NCBI GenBank assembly: GCA_005406025.1
Contig: BGZK01000003.1
Coordinates: 620,001-684,000, forward strand
DNA: 64,000 bases
From: Eumeta japonica
Taxonomy: Eukaryota; Arthropoda; Insecta; Lepidoptera; Psychidae
Direction of reading: 5' to 3'
A program made the position numbers and the translations under genes. Positions 38,701 through 53,700 of the stretch are shown here, one piece after another (the first letter of the stretch is position 1; every line of letters begins with the position of its first letter). Below the pieces are notes generated by a model. It had not been told where the DNA came from and searched no databases. It saw only the letters and a list, made by a program, of their open reading frames with translations.

Positions 38701-41700
38701 AACACCGCGTCAAACATTATTAGACTTGGTTACAGTAGACCAAGGTAACTAATGGTTACTAAAAAAATCAGCCAAGTGGGACTCACGCACCGCGGGTTCC
38801 GTATTTGTGCCATATATTTATAAAAAAAGTGTTCGTTTTTCATTAATTTCAGGATCGTAAGCGCGAATCCGACTATTATTATGTTTTGTTTTGCTTTGGA
38901 TTTAACACTATAACCGTACCAAATTGGAGGTCTCCGTTTTACAATAGAGTCAAAAAAATGTTGCATAAACACATTTTTTATAGCAGAATCCTCCGTAGAT
39001 TTTTATTTTTTGATTTTGTTATAATTTATTAGAATATCCGCTGTAATAATACATAGTTTGTAAAAAATTCTAAATAGCAAACTATTAAAGTTTAAGCGAT
39101 ATAATTTTCTAAAGTTAGGACGTACATTCAGACTGACAGATGGACTGAACAGACAGACTGCATAGGTTTAATAATGGGATCTCGTTGGCACTCTTTTGGT
39201 ACTAGTCGAAAAACGATTTACTTATACTCACTGTGTAGAACCTTTCGTGGACGTGTCGTTCGGAAGTTCGATTAAAAACGGCTTCCTTGACAAGTTTCTC
39301 GGGTAATCTAAAGCGATTCAACTATCCGTGGGTTCGCGGGTGACCCGGAATTTTAAATAGGCGCCCGTACAAATCGGGTCCCGATCAATTAAGCTCGTTA
39401 AAATGCAATAAACGCCGCCCGCGCCGGCGTAGCGCGGCGTCGGCGCCGCGCCGCAGTCTCGCCGATCCAATTTGGGCTGTGTGCGGACTGCGTCGGCGTG
39501 TTAATAAGAAAACTGTCACGTGTTGTGCGCCACGAAATTGCTCCACCCTCGAATAAACACACCGCGCGGCGCTCGCGTCCCTAAATCGAATTAAAAGTTT
39601 CGTTTAAAGCTCGGAGCTTGATTAGAATTAATGCTCGGTGCGGATACGCCGAGGGTTTGTTGACGCGATGATTCGGTGGGATGTTTTAAACCGTCCGATA
39701 ATAATACATATATGTCAAGGAATAGCGTGCCGAACAATCGGAAAGTGGATTTTTTTATATTAACTATAAGAATCAACCGAGGTTTACGTGTAGACAGAAA
39801 AACGTCGCAGCAACGGCATAAAAGTTATTTACCAACGATTCGGTTTCGGCAACATCTATCTGAATTCACATAAAACAAAACTCCGCGTACGGATTCGGGA
39901 CAAAAATATCAAAGGAAATCAAAAATGTTTAGCTAAAGAATTTGGTAAACAAGTGCTTTTACCACGCTCCACGACGCCGCTATTGCGAAACTGATCCGGC
40001 ACAAAATAATATGTTTCCTCGTTACCTCTCCGCTCGGCCGCCGTAATATTTCGTTCATTATTATTCTAAGAGGCTTTCCGATCGCGGCTGACTTACAAAA
40101 ACGTTAAATTTATTTCTTAAACGTCTCGCTTTTTGCGGCCGACTCCCGACCCGGCTTAGGGCCTATTATTATTTTAGGTTCGTTTATACGTACAGTCGTT
40201 AACGGAGACCCCTTTTTGTGTATACGACATTAGAAATTAAAGTTAACTCCTGCGTTTAACGACTAGACGACGTGTGTAACGCTCGGAAAGGGATTTAATT
40301 TTGGAATATATAATTAACCATTTACGGGGGCGGACTGAACTTTCTGCGCTCTTCCTTCTAACCGTTAAAATTAAACGACGAAACAGCTATGGTATGCATT
40401 AAATGTAAATAATATATTAATTTTTGCAACGCCTAGGGGTCTTTGTTTATTGAGAAAGCTTTTTTAATCCAGTTTCAGCGTTTCTTTTTTCAAGTGTTTT
40501 TCGAATAAGGAAAATCTTTTTATTTTATGGTATTGTTAACTTGAACATTTTAAACATTTTTTTTCACCATAACAGTCATTACTTTTTGATTAACGCCATC
40601 GAAGTAGTCAGGAAACATCTAATAGGGTAAATTTACATTTACACGTTTTAGAAAGAGATAAATTCATTTTTACACTATCTCTTTCCAAAACTTATGTAAA
40701 AGTAGTAATAAAGCCGACTACGATAATACACAAGCATTTATTTAGTGATAAAAACATTTTTTTGTATGGATACCTACATGTAATGGATCCAGCACCTAAA
40801 AAAGGTTTGGAATAAAATGTGCTGTAATTTAAATACTGGCCGCGTCAAATATCTTACAAACCTGTCTCTAAAATGCTCTATGTCCCAACAGGGAACGTTC
40901 TCTCCTCCCTGGATGTGTTCGACCGAGAAGAACGCAAGGAGTACCGGCTGCCCGTGGCCATCACGGACTCCGGCACGCCCCGGCTCACCGGCGTGTCCGA
41001 GCTGCGCATAGTGATAGGCGACCGCAACGACAACGCCATGGGCCCGGGCCACAGCAACATATTTGTTTACAATTACAAGGTTTGTGTTTTTTTTTTGGTA
41101 ATGTTTTTTTATGTATCAAGTTATAGTTTTCAATTAAGTTGTTTTAATTGTTGCATTGTGTTCCCTCACGCTGCCAACAGACGGAAATATATTTCAATGA
41201 AATATACAGCTGGAGGTATTATGTGAGTAACCAGATATAGTATTTGTGTTAACGGGTTGAAAAATATTTATTCAAAATGTTTTAGAAATAATGAAATTGA
41301 TAGATACTCAATTCCTTTTTATTCGATGGATGTAATTTGGTACAGTTTAGCGTAGCAAAGATCGTGACTACAGTGACTAATTTAACATTACAAACGGCTG
41401 TCGTTGAAATTTATAGTAAGTGTGAAAGAGCAAAGAAAGTATAATCATAAATTTGATGTGTAAGAAGATATTTTTTGTACTTTGTCAAGTTTCATACTAC
41501 AATAAGTAAATATTTTCATTTAATGACAAATCAAGATTTTGTTATGACTTCCATTTCAATAGAACAATTGATTTGTAAAATTTTGATATTATAACAAAAT
41601 TAAGAGCTACTCTTAGTCGGTAAACTGAGATTGAATGATACAAGTCGAAACTGATCTCGGGTGACCCGAAAGGACACTATGAACGGTATGTATTCCTATC

Positions 41701-44700
41701 ATTAGCATGCACCCTGATATATCCCGTATAGGGAATTTGATATTTTGATCATACAAGGCGTCAGAAAAAAAAACCAGTATTAAAATCACAGGCATGATAG
41801 CTATCAAAAGTACAAATATGTTCATCCATTTCACAATAACCCTTTTCTTGCAAATGGGTAGAAAAGAATATAAATTAGACTAGTAGATGACGCAGCTCAT
41901 ACATAAAACGGTGATTGTTCCGAAAACAGCTCACAATAATGAAGAATGAACTCATTCAATTCTCATATGGATTTTATTGGAGTCAACTCCCAATTTTGCT
42001 GTCGATCCTGATCGGAATTGATCAGATTGAATTGAATGAACTCCGTCCTAGTCTCGATTTCTGTTCCGATTCCATTGATGGTTTGGTCCCCTGGCACATT
42101 TTCAAATCCTCCTCCGGTCTCGATGTCAATAGAACTTAGCCCTCGGCCATACCCGCAAGAGAATATATATTCTAGTCTAACTCCCGATCTTGAATCAGTC
42201 CCGACGATTCGTGCTCTAAATGTCTCGTCTAGGTCCACTTCAGTTCCGCTTTGCATTCCGATCCGCTCTCGACTTCAATATCGTTACCGGCACTAATCTT
42301 GGTCTTCCTTTGAACATTGCCGTTAGCAATAAGCAATCGACGTAAAGAGATGAGGTTTGTTCCATATTCACGTTAGCGAAACTGCGTTCAAAATCACGTA
42401 AAACATTCGCGGATGTAAAATAATTATTAGTCCATGATATAATTATTAGTGGCATCGAATCATATGGCAAATTTATTTTAATCAAATAATTGTAATTAAT
42501 TAGTTACAAGAAGAAAAAATATATATCCACAGATTCATGTTTTATGTCCTTTTCTTAATGACAAGTTCCGTCCTCAACTTTTACATTTTAATTTCGCTTT
42601 ACAGTCACTTTAAAGTTTACTTTATAGACATGCTGTGGTCAACTTGGCTGCAACACTATCTCACTCTACCTCATCTCACAGAATACAGACATGAAATAAC
42701 AGCTACCGCTGTTGTATTTCGTCCAGTGAGTGAAAGTTTAGGTGTCCTACTCCCCCTCTATTATCCCATTCCCCCACCGTCAATCCTCCGTCTATCAGAT
42801 AGATATCCTATTCCTACCCAAAAGGCCGGCAAAGTACTGGTGATTGCTCTAGGGTTGCAATGTCCACGGGCGACGATTACTACCTACTCTTTTATGGCTC
42901 GCAAGCTTGTTTGCCACTTAAAATGCTATAAAAAAACAGTCATTTTAATCTTACGTTTTTTACTAATACTAATAAATTCATAACATAAAAAGGCTTTTGG
43001 CCCAAAATTATGTTGGACACGAATTGTTCCTTTTCATTTTGCTTATTTCGGTTACCATCTACTAAAAGCATGTACGAACGTTAAAGTTTACTTTGATCCT
43101 CATTATAATATGTAATTATATTATTTCAAAGTACAGAGTAAAAACAGAACGTTAACGGAATAAGTACGTAGGACAATGAAAAGTGACAGTTCGTGTAAAG
43201 GGTTGCAAGAGTACAATAACGTTGAAATGTTGAAATGTCTCAACACTGCCCGCGGCCTTCATATAATAATTAAATAATTATTTCGCTATTTCTTCTCTCC
43301 GGCCAGTTTCACCCTCATCGTCGGTCTCGTTACATTTTGTCAATATTAAAAATCTTATGCAGTCTACACGTGTCGGCACAATATTTATTGCTAACGATAC
43401 AATTGCTAACGAACATTTTAACGGATTTTAGCTATGACAAAATAGCTAAAATCTGTCATTGTTCCGATGTGCGTATATTGTATAAATTCTCAATAAAATT
43501 ACTTACACCTTCGCTTGTAGATTGGAAACATTTCTTTTATTTTAAGTGCCTAACGTCAAATAAATGTCATTTGGTTGCGTAATATAAATTGTTCGTACAT
43601 AGGTATTGTTAAACGTGTAAAACACACCAACCCACATGAAGCTTTGCTTGAAATCTATTAAAATGATAACATGTTTTGTTTGTAGCGAATACGTTTTGCG
43701 CTATTATTTTCTGCAAATAAAATAAGTATAGGCGGTACAATCTTATAATTTAAAAAAATAATAAAGCTTCTGCCTCGACGTAGCACTATTCATAATTTTG
43801 TTAATATTTTAATAAACAATTATGTTGTCATAACAGTGTGTCGTTCAATAATAGCTGGAGCCGATTGCGATGTGATTTCATTAGGGATTCGCTATTATCG
43901 GATCCATTTCGCAAATCCTCGTGCACACAATTTTTTTTAAATCGATAAAATTCAATTAGTTAGCTCACAGTCAAACAGTTTGTCACGACCGCTTCGTGCC
44001 CGGCTCTATGAGAGGGCTAGCGGCAGGTTTAATACCTACTGTCAATCGAGTTTGAGTGCGCGTGTGATTCCATTTGCAGTAAGCGGTCATTACTCGGATT
44101 GCAATGGCATTTATTAATGCTGCTGTATCACGTTGTCATTTTAATTGAAAAGTGGACGTACACTGTATGATTATTCTTATTTATTGAATCTATTATGTCC
44201 GTAATCTCGGCATACCTAATGATAATATATATGTGATAATTAAAATGGATACGTCATTAATGCTCGATAATATTCCCTTAATATTATTCCTCATTAACTT
44301 GTCTTTTAAAAACGCTGTAGTGTGAGAGATGCGTAAATATGCAAATTATAATGCGATAACAATGAATATTAAAATATGTTTGTTCGTTTTTGTATGTTTT
44401 AAGATAAACTTTTGTTTACACGCTTCATATTAGACAAGAGACTTTTTGTGAATGATTAAATACCAAGATGCTACACTCATGTAGAGATTTGAATTTCTAT
44501 ATTGTATTATAGCATACAATACAGATAAAATCGTAATCTACAAATTGAAATTCAATGCAATGTGATACGCGTAAGTGTAAGTAAGCAATAGTTAGCGACC
44601 CGGGAGATCAGTTTTTGTATACAAATATTGTCAATGACGTCTTCTCTATAACTATATTATTTAAATCTCTTTGGTGTAACAGTATCTCACTGACCTGTAC

Positions 44701-47700
44701 TTTTACCTACCTGTTTCATCTCTACGGTCATGCGTAAAATCATGTACAATAAATTTATACGTTTATGCGCGTAAAGGAACACCCGCTTTGTTTCGGCTGT
44801 TAGCGGAATAACACATTTACCTAATTCAAACATACATAATGATGCCATGAACTTAGGGCCATTGGTCTCATCAGCCAATTGCTGGGCCTAGATTTCTAAC
44901 ATGAACACTATTCATTACGTCTCACATTTAGAGGGTGTGCTGCACTCGCCACGCTGCACAGGCTGGCGGTCACAGCGCCAGTACTGCTGACCGTCGCCGG
45001 TCTGAGATCTGTTGAAATTTGTGATTATTGGTATGTACACTTTGTGCAGGAATCACGGAGTGCATAACAATCAATGCAACGGAGACCTCAATGTTTTTAG
45101 TCACCGTATAGCGCAGCAACAGCTGAGTTAATCTAATAAATAAGTTTGTACGGTTGGATATCTATGTATTTTTGTGAAATATAGCAATTTTTCATTGTTA
45201 ATAAAAAAATACGAATGCAGCGCTATACTGACTAACAGTAACATAACGTAATAAATAGGCGATTTCGTTAAAATTAATTTTAACACAGTATATATCATAC
45301 AATGTTTTTACTTTTGTGCAATAATTTCCTTGCAATAATTACAAATTTTAATAACCTTTTATAAATTGTCGGAAATTCATAAACATTATAAATACATATA
45401 TTCATCTAAATTTAAAATGTGAATTATCGTCATATTATAAGAAAAATATTTATGATAGTGCCAAGTATTAAGATAGCGCATTTGATGTTTGCACTTCTCT
45501 GTGCGATATTTCATGTTTATCTATATTTATTTTCTTTTTATCCCGTAAAATCCTAAATATGTATAATAATTCTCCGTGGTTCACGATGTCGGTGATATAC
45601 ACACGTATATCTATATTTGTAAACCCAGATATAGAAATATATAAATTCGATTATATTTGTACATATTTTCTCATACCTAACAATTCGTTTTATGTTAGTT
45701 AACCGAAAATGATCTATAAAATTAAAGCGTATTCATTAATTCCTTGTCCTCCCGCAATGTAATTTTAAAATAATTTACCTATGAATTTCAGGCAACTAGT
45801 TCTATACCGCCAGCACAGAAATGGGCCGTTATTTGTGTAAATGTGACACATAGTGTATTTAATAGGACAATATCCGAATAAGGGATACCCCAAAACTGTC
45901 GTATTCCGTGTTTGCCGTTACCCTTTTATTGGACCAATATATCGGACTAATCGCCTCGCGGAATGAATGTCGGGCCACGTGCGCGCCGCCCTCGCCGCCG
46001 GGCCCCCGCGCCGCGCCGCACTAAAGCTGACTTACGACGCGTTTACGCCGGCCGTAATGTTTAAATCTGCGGTTGCGGCCGTGATGAATAATTAACTCGA
46101 TATTACTCGATATTCGGCTATCCGATACGCTTTACGTACGTACGTATAAATAGGGGCGGCCGTAAAACCGGCACCGGCCGAGTTAACGGTTACGTCCGCG
46201 TTCTATAATAAGTAATATGTGGCTATTAAAATGTTAATTTTGCGCCTTAATGAAAGCGGGTTTAGTGCGTACGTCCTAGCCGGGGCGTAAACGGGGATTA
46301 CTCGGGGAAGGCGCTTTTTACTGCCGCGCCCTGATTTTGTACGCGGCGAGCGGCCCGGCGCTCACGAGCAGCCAGCTCGACGCTTGGCGTGAGCGTCGTG
46401 TTTGGTTTGTGCATCCGCCGTTTACGCTCGTGCCGGTGCGCCCGGTCGTTCTGCGTTAGTTATCGTTTTCATGAGACGTAAGATGTAGATGCCTGTACGT
46501 AGTGTCTATTTGTAAGTGGATTTCACGCTTTATATACTGACCGTATGATGCGAACGAATCGAATACGATCATGAGATGTTTCTATGCAAATCTGCCTATA
46601 TTCTTAGATGCCATTTTTTAATAATTTCCCGCTAAGGTTTCAAGAAACTCTGGAAGCTTGGAAGATCACGTTTGATCGGACGCCAACATTTTGAGGTCCT
46701 ACGCAGTTATTCCGAACATATTGAAAGGGTTATGAAACTGCCAGCATTTATGTGATCGTTCTAAAGGCAGGTTGCACCAAAAGTAAAAACGTAATTTGTT
46801 AACCTGATCCGAAGATTTGACAGAATATCCATACATTATCTATCAATTCATACGGATTACTTTTACGAATTACGTTTTTACTTTTAGTACAACGCGGAGT
46901 GTATCTTTTGAACATCTAAACTAATTGAAGTCGTTTTCACAGTACACGAAATAAAGTATCTGTCGGCATAGTTGAATAAATTTTAGCGTCAATGAGTTTA
47001 GGATATGCGAAATAAGGAAAATTAGAAAACAATTTTTTAAGTTTCTTTTTTGATAATTACGAAACTAATCAATCAATCGATTTAAATAAAAAAAAATTGC
47101 TACAAAGGTCCACTATTTTTTTCCCATACATAATCACGTGTACAATTTATTCCTTCCAAAATTGTATTTGACTCCCCTGTGTAATATTATTTTCCTATCA
47201 CTACAAAAATATTCTATTCGATACCTACCTTTTTAGTTTAAAAAGTGTCGTCGTCACTTCTAAGTATCTATCAATATTGTAGTCTAATTTTTAACTATTC
47301 GACGTATTGATTAGAAAATTTGCTAACATCTCAAGTTTTACAAAGAATATTCGATCATAAAAATATGTAGTTTTATTCGTTAGAAAATAATGGTCTTTGA
47401 AAGCTTTCTAATTTTTTAGGAACAATCTCTCCAAAATTAAATTAATTTCAAATTCAAAGAGATCAGAAATCTAAACACCTAACTTAATATTTCGAGTTTT
47501 GAGGAGACCGATCTTAGCGTGATATCAACTCTAATCGATGCTCAGATAGCTCAAATGCTGGGAGGTGGCGCTTCGACTGTTTTCTATATTTTTATTGTTC
47601 GATGATGTAGTATCAACGAAAACGTCGTATATTAGGTGATTTTAAACAAATATTCATTAAAAATAGTTCTTCCATTTTTTTTTATCCCATATCCTTCTGT

Positions 47701-50700
47701 ATGTTTCTATATTATGAGGTCCACTTCTGAATGCGTCGTGTGTGTTGGCATTCTGCCGTGTAATTGTTTCTTATTCGTGTTACGTGTCCACAGAAGTTTT
47801 AATTTTTCGTCTTCCTTACTTCCAACCTTTTTTACCTTAAGATAAAGTTACTGTTAAGATAAATATGTATTGTCAATTTGAAACGATGTACTGTCTCATT
47901 AAAAAATTTCAACTTATTTATAGACATTTATTTTAGTTTTGCAGTGTACAAAGTAGTAAAGAAACGGACACTGTAATTTCACGTTAACGTCCTGTCTCAT
48001 GATCTTTTAATTACATCATAGACGTATAAAAAAGATAAGATGCACGCGTACTATTTTAACGGCAAAAAATGGCTCAAAGTATAAATTTTGTCTCTGTCCT
48101 ACATTTTAAGATACCATTTTGCAGTGCCACAAAAAAAAAGGAAGGTACATTATTTATCATCTGTCATTTTAACCGAAATCTTATAACATAAGGTTAATTT
48201 TTAAATTCAAAGAAGAAGTAACGATAATTATTTTATTATTAGAAGACAATAAGTCCTATTTTTTACACGTGCTGTTCTACAATAAGACATTAGTGGAGTG
48301 GTTTAATATTATTTTAAATTTTTATTATTGTTATTTTGCTTTAATATATGAAAAAAATCATAGTATATTTTTCTTTATAATAAAGCTTAATGTAGTAATC
48401 ACCTAAGATTAAAATTAATATGTATCTTTAATTTCATTATGTCGGTGAAAATATACAAAAAGAACTTGATAATTTCTAAAGTGTGACTATATTACTATTA
48501 TTCTTTTTAATTATTATTTATGTAATAAAATAAGATGATTAATTAAACATTGAAATATTTTTATGAACATAATACTTATACGTAATTTGTTAAAAACAAA
48601 TTCAATGCAATAAACATGTTTTTTTTAGAATAGGTTTAATCTATTTTAAGATTTCCCTTTATACATAATTTTAAAGTTTTATAAATATATATATAAAAAA
48701 ACAAAAAATTAAAAGGCGACTCTATCAGTACAAGAACAGAATGTATATTTTTAAGCGTCTGAATAATGTGACATCGCAAGAAAAGCGAGACCGGTGTTGC
48801 TTAGATCTACTTCTTCTAAGTCGGTTTATATTTCGGCTTTTGATGCTTTTGGTGATTTAAATGAAGAAATATAGTATACTCTACCATATACTTCTTATAA
48901 TACATGATTGAGCACGTATCATAATTAAACTAAATTTCGCTTATCGGAAATAAGAAATACTATCCTTTTTCATAGCTTTTGACATGATATTTTTGCATTT
49001 TTTTAACAGAACACTTCAAAGTCGTAACAGAAGGTGCGACGTAACTAAATTGAACGCAATGAGTGCTAAGCTGTCTGTTTTAGCACTCACTGCTGCCGTT
49101 TTTAAGCGCGGGACTGCGCATTTTATCTTTTTTATAGATCAATAAATCACATACAACTTTTGCCGGTGATGACAGCAAAATTATTGTATATGGCTAATAT
49201 AAAACTCCTGGCCGATAAGTTTTCAGTAGAAATACTTAATATACTTAATATAAATACTTTTATATTTCTCACACTTAAGGTGATACACTGATGAAAAGAG
49301 CGTTTTATTTTTTCGTCGTTCTCATTAAATACATGAATTATGAGTTTGATTTTCACGTATATGTTTTTCAACTATTTAATGTAGTGTACTGTAAAAGGAA
49401 TAGACGATTGGACAAAATATTCTCGATGGAATTAAATTTAAAAAGAGACCCCGATAATTTGCCTTTTTAGCTGTTATTCGAAATCGATAACAAATTTCTC
49501 TGTACTTCTTTTTCAGGATAACGGTAATAACATTTTTTTAACAAACTCGTCAAACAGTTTTTTTATTTATTACTGACTTTTTATATGAAACGACTTTTAT
49601 ATGATTTGACGCTCGCGTCTTTTATTTTGAGTCGACGCGCGCTACTGCTATTTCGTTTTACGTATGCGTTAGTCGTAATGGCCCTTACTCGTTCACTCAC
49701 CGCTCGGGCGCCCGTCCTTGGTGAACACACGGGGACAACCCCTTCTTCTCACCGCGGTATCGCCTTAATGCATAGGTACTGGGTGACTGTTGATAGAAAT
49801 CGAGACGGAATTATACTTCGAACACTTCGCTGTCGACTTTCGAGTTCGCTCCTGTTTAGAATGTCTAGAATTTGGCACTCTTTCGGTGAACATGAATTTA
49901 ATGAATTTTGAATACTTTTCACGGATTAGTCTTTATATCTATTAATATTTATTTTTCAGAATATGTTTTTTAACGTCTCCGCCCACGTCGACGTAGAATA
50001 AATATTTATGTGTGATCTGAATTCAAATTATCTCGACCTTTGACACTTATGCCCATTCTAGTTCCAATCTCGATACTTAAGCTAATTTCACCATTTCGAT
50101 TTCAAAGTCGAGTTTAATTCCTCTCCTAATTCCAATTCATCTATATTTCCACCCTAAATAATTAAATAAATTATTTAAAGTAGGTTTTAAAATAAAGGAC
50201 CTTTCTGGAAATTAAAGCAGTGAATGGTAATTAATGTTGATTACGATTACAATTTATAATCTCGTTTCCACAATTTCATAGTGTTGGAACGAATTTAATA
50301 ATTAGATTTTTTTTTTAATCCAAACAAGGAAATAGGAACGAAGATTAAAATAGCAAGTATTTAATCAATTCCAGAATGTTTGGTTCATAGTTTATAGTAA
50401 AGGTTACTTTTTAATTATTTATTAATTCCGTATTCTGTATATTTATAGTTACCTATTTATACCTAACAATTAGAATATGCCAATCTCTCTTATTCAATTT
50501 TTAACAAACAGTCTGTCTTGAATATTATTATATCTATAAACACTGGATTTCATACACAATAGGATAATGCATAAGTTGTGTTTAACGTGGAAAACAAAAG
50601 AAAAACAATTGTAATTTAAATTGAATCTTGATAATTGTTTAATTTATTCAATCTTCTAACACCACCTAAATCTCTCATTTAAACGCTTTTTGAAGTAAAT

Positions 50701-53700
50701 TTCGATACGCAAACGTCAATTTTTGCTCCAATCGAGTTAAGTATCATCGACAACCTCTTTTTAAAAGCAACCAATTATTTTTTGAAACTTTAAAAGTTAT
50801 GCCTTATGAAAGTTAATAAAGATAGTCGTCATTGCTATTCGCCGTACTCGTTTGTAGATCATAAATGCGAGGAATCTGAAAAAAAAATAGAAATGTAATC
50901 TTTAAATAATCCGAGTATTTCCGATGGAAATTATAATTTTAGAGTAAATCTCCTACTACATATAGGCTTCGTGTCTATGTGAGTTATACGAGTGAGTTTT
51001 ATATACTTGTAATATGTCTCTTATCATGAATACCGTGAACAAAGGTGAAATTATTTTTTCATTTTCAACACAAAACTTTAAATGCCGTTTCGAAACAATG
51101 ATACGGGCTATAAACGAGAAATGTTAAGAGTTAAAATTATTTTAGCCAATTGCGCCAGGCGTTAATCGGCCGCGGGCGGGCTAACGGCCAGCTCTGGCCG
51201 CGTCCAACCGGAATGCCCCGAAACTAAGGTCAAACTAACTTGCCCATTTCGGCGGGACCGGCCACGGGGCCGCTAATGAAGATATTAACAAGTCGTTGAC
51301 GCTCCTTAATTCGTTTTGGCACTGAAATGTGGATGAGTGTTTTAAAAAAGTTTCAAATTTTCGGCCATTTGTTGTATAACTGAATTAAACATCATTGACA
51401 TTTGTCATAAAGTACAGATTAATTCGCTTGATTACGTGATTTTAACACCGATGACGATGTGAAATTATTTGAAAAGATTTAAATTGTTTTGATCCGAAAG
51501 TCAATGTTATGCTTTTAATAGCAAATGTTTAAATTACTTGTAAAATCGTAACGATATTATTATGAAGTGCAATTTTTTTGTATCAACAATTTTTTTAATA
51601 ATTAGGTCAGAAGAAAACGCGTAATGCGAGTTTTGGTTATATTAGACATTTTATTTCATTGCAGTTCTAAAATAAGATGTACAAAAAATAACAACAAGCC
51701 TTTGTTTGCCTTTTTTATAGACTAATGTAAAAAAAAATTACAAAAAGTTATGAACTTTGTGAGTAAAATTTTTGGTTTGTGTGAGTTTGCTTCTTTTCAA
51801 TATTCACTCAGTCATAATTACACGGAAATGGAAAACTATGTCAAGAGTAGACAAGCTGCTTTTGTTACCATTCGTGCATACATGGACACTGAACGAATAA
51901 AACATCTCTATCGACAGGGCGAGGCGCCGGACACGGAGATAGGGCGCGTGTACGTCAACGACACCGACGACTGGGACCTGCCCGACAAGCTGTTCATGTG
52001 GCTGCCGTCCTACGAGCAGCGCAGCCCCTACTTCGACGTGCACCGGCACACCGGCATGATCACCATGAAGAACGGCACGCCCAACGGCACCTACCTCTTG
52101 AAGTTCAATGTGAGTCGCTGGGGCCATTGCTCTTTTACACTGGTCAGGCTTGTCGCTGTTGGTTTTATGTACGGACTCGGTGAAATATTGGCAATTTTTC
52201 ATTCGTTGAAAGTTATATCGTTAAGGACAGACTATATATTTTCTGGAACTGTCTTCTAGATATCAGTTGAAATCATGTTTTATATGTTTAACGACAAGAA
52301 AAAAATTAAGATTACAAATGTAAAGGTGTGTTAACAAATATTTTCGCTGACTAATTTACACCGATATTATTGAGGTCAAAGTTTGTATATTGGGTTTATT
52401 TCTGGAACTATATAATAAATTTTAAAAACTATTGGCTTAATTAAAAATGACGCTAATTCTTAGTAATATAAATTACATTTTGTGTTATTTTTACAAGTGC
52501 CAATTTTCATTACAATTCATGTAATTTCAGGGTTCAGTGGTAACAAAAATACATCTTCATTTACTTGTTTTCATCTTTATAACATTAGTATTAGGTGATA
52601 TATAGTTTTACGTTTGTTCGGGGTTGCGAAGCCATAGATCGCCACAAATACGCATACCTCTAACTGTACACGTTATATAGAACTGCGGTCATTATTGCAG
52701 CCACATGAGTGAACAACACAAACATAAATACGAAATAGAACTTAATGAACGATGAACAGACAGACGGCAAACACCGCGGTGCGCCATCGACATTAAGAAT
52801 GATCGGGATCGAGAGCGAAACTTAGATCAATTGCAAACAAAACCGGAGTTGGCATAAACAATGTTACCCGGAATTTAAATTCAAATTGAAAGAGCGATCG
52901 CTTTTACGATTAAATGAGATCGGCTGGACATTGAAAACTCGAACACGTCAATTAATTACTAGTCATTTGCATTGTAATCGCGTTGATTTTTCGATACAGA
53001 TATATAGTGTCATACGTTATCAGCAATTGGTTAGCTAATAGATTCTTACCTCGTTTTTTTTTATATAAATTATGAAAAAACACATTAGTATAACTACAAA
53101 GGCATTGATTCAAAATTAGGAACTGTACACACCGCACCATAATAAAATGCACTATAGAAAACTAATAGATACCGTTGACCGTAGAGCACAAAGATGAGAC
53201 TATGCCGGCATTACTTTATTTATAAATTTATTATTTTTAATTTGTCCATTTGAAAATAAAATAGTTTTAAAATTAAATAATCCATCCGAAGGAGACTGTG
53301 TACGCGTAAAGAGCCCACGCATGTCGCACCGTATTTATGATTTTCCTTATGACTGTTAGGTTCTGAACTCAATAACATTCATTCAAATGGGTCAAGAATG
53401 TCTGGTAACAATCGTAAATTACCGTGTTTGTTGCTTTACGTATGGATGTTAAGTTCTAATCAATGTATGTACAATAAAGCGTTGGGATTGGAGTCGATTT
53501 CATTTAATTTTTTTCATTTCATCAAATGACAAAGTAGAGTGATGAAAAAATTTATTTCTCGAAACCTCATTCTTGCCTATAGAGGCACATGAGTACCTTT
53601 ATCACTCACTTCCTTCTCCCAATCCCCTTCGTCCAGAAAAAGTTCCGGAAAAGTAAAGTAATACCGAGAGATCGCTCGATATTATATTTTTATCGAGCAA

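Larger units (their letters stand above)
34386..40891 (+). other. Intron 10 of the cadherin gene (6.5 kb)
   Basis: Phase 1 intron, gtaaag to ccaacag. Holds a hairpin cluster, a hAT MITE, a repeat relic and GC islands, listed separately. No exon recognised. Confidence 0.85.
41080..51917 (+). other. Intron 11 of the cadherin gene (10.8 kb)
   Basis: Phase 0 intron, gtttgt to tatcgacag. Repeats and GC islands inside are listed separately; stretches such as 43000-45900 and 46900-49580 show only AT-rich sequence with no recognised feature. Confidence 0.85.

Noticed and set aside
42537..42983. 148-codon open frame on the + strand
   Set aside because: It crosses a recognisable SINE/LINE-type relic, shows no domain and no exon-like composition.
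46134..46145. (ACGT)n run as a binding-site array
   Set aside because: Twelve bases of simple sequence are too short to claim function.
51750..52259. 169-codon frame and a 132-codon antisense frame around exon 12
   Set aside because: The sense frame is exon 12 plus read-through into both introns; the antisense frame is a shadow of GC-rich coding sequence.
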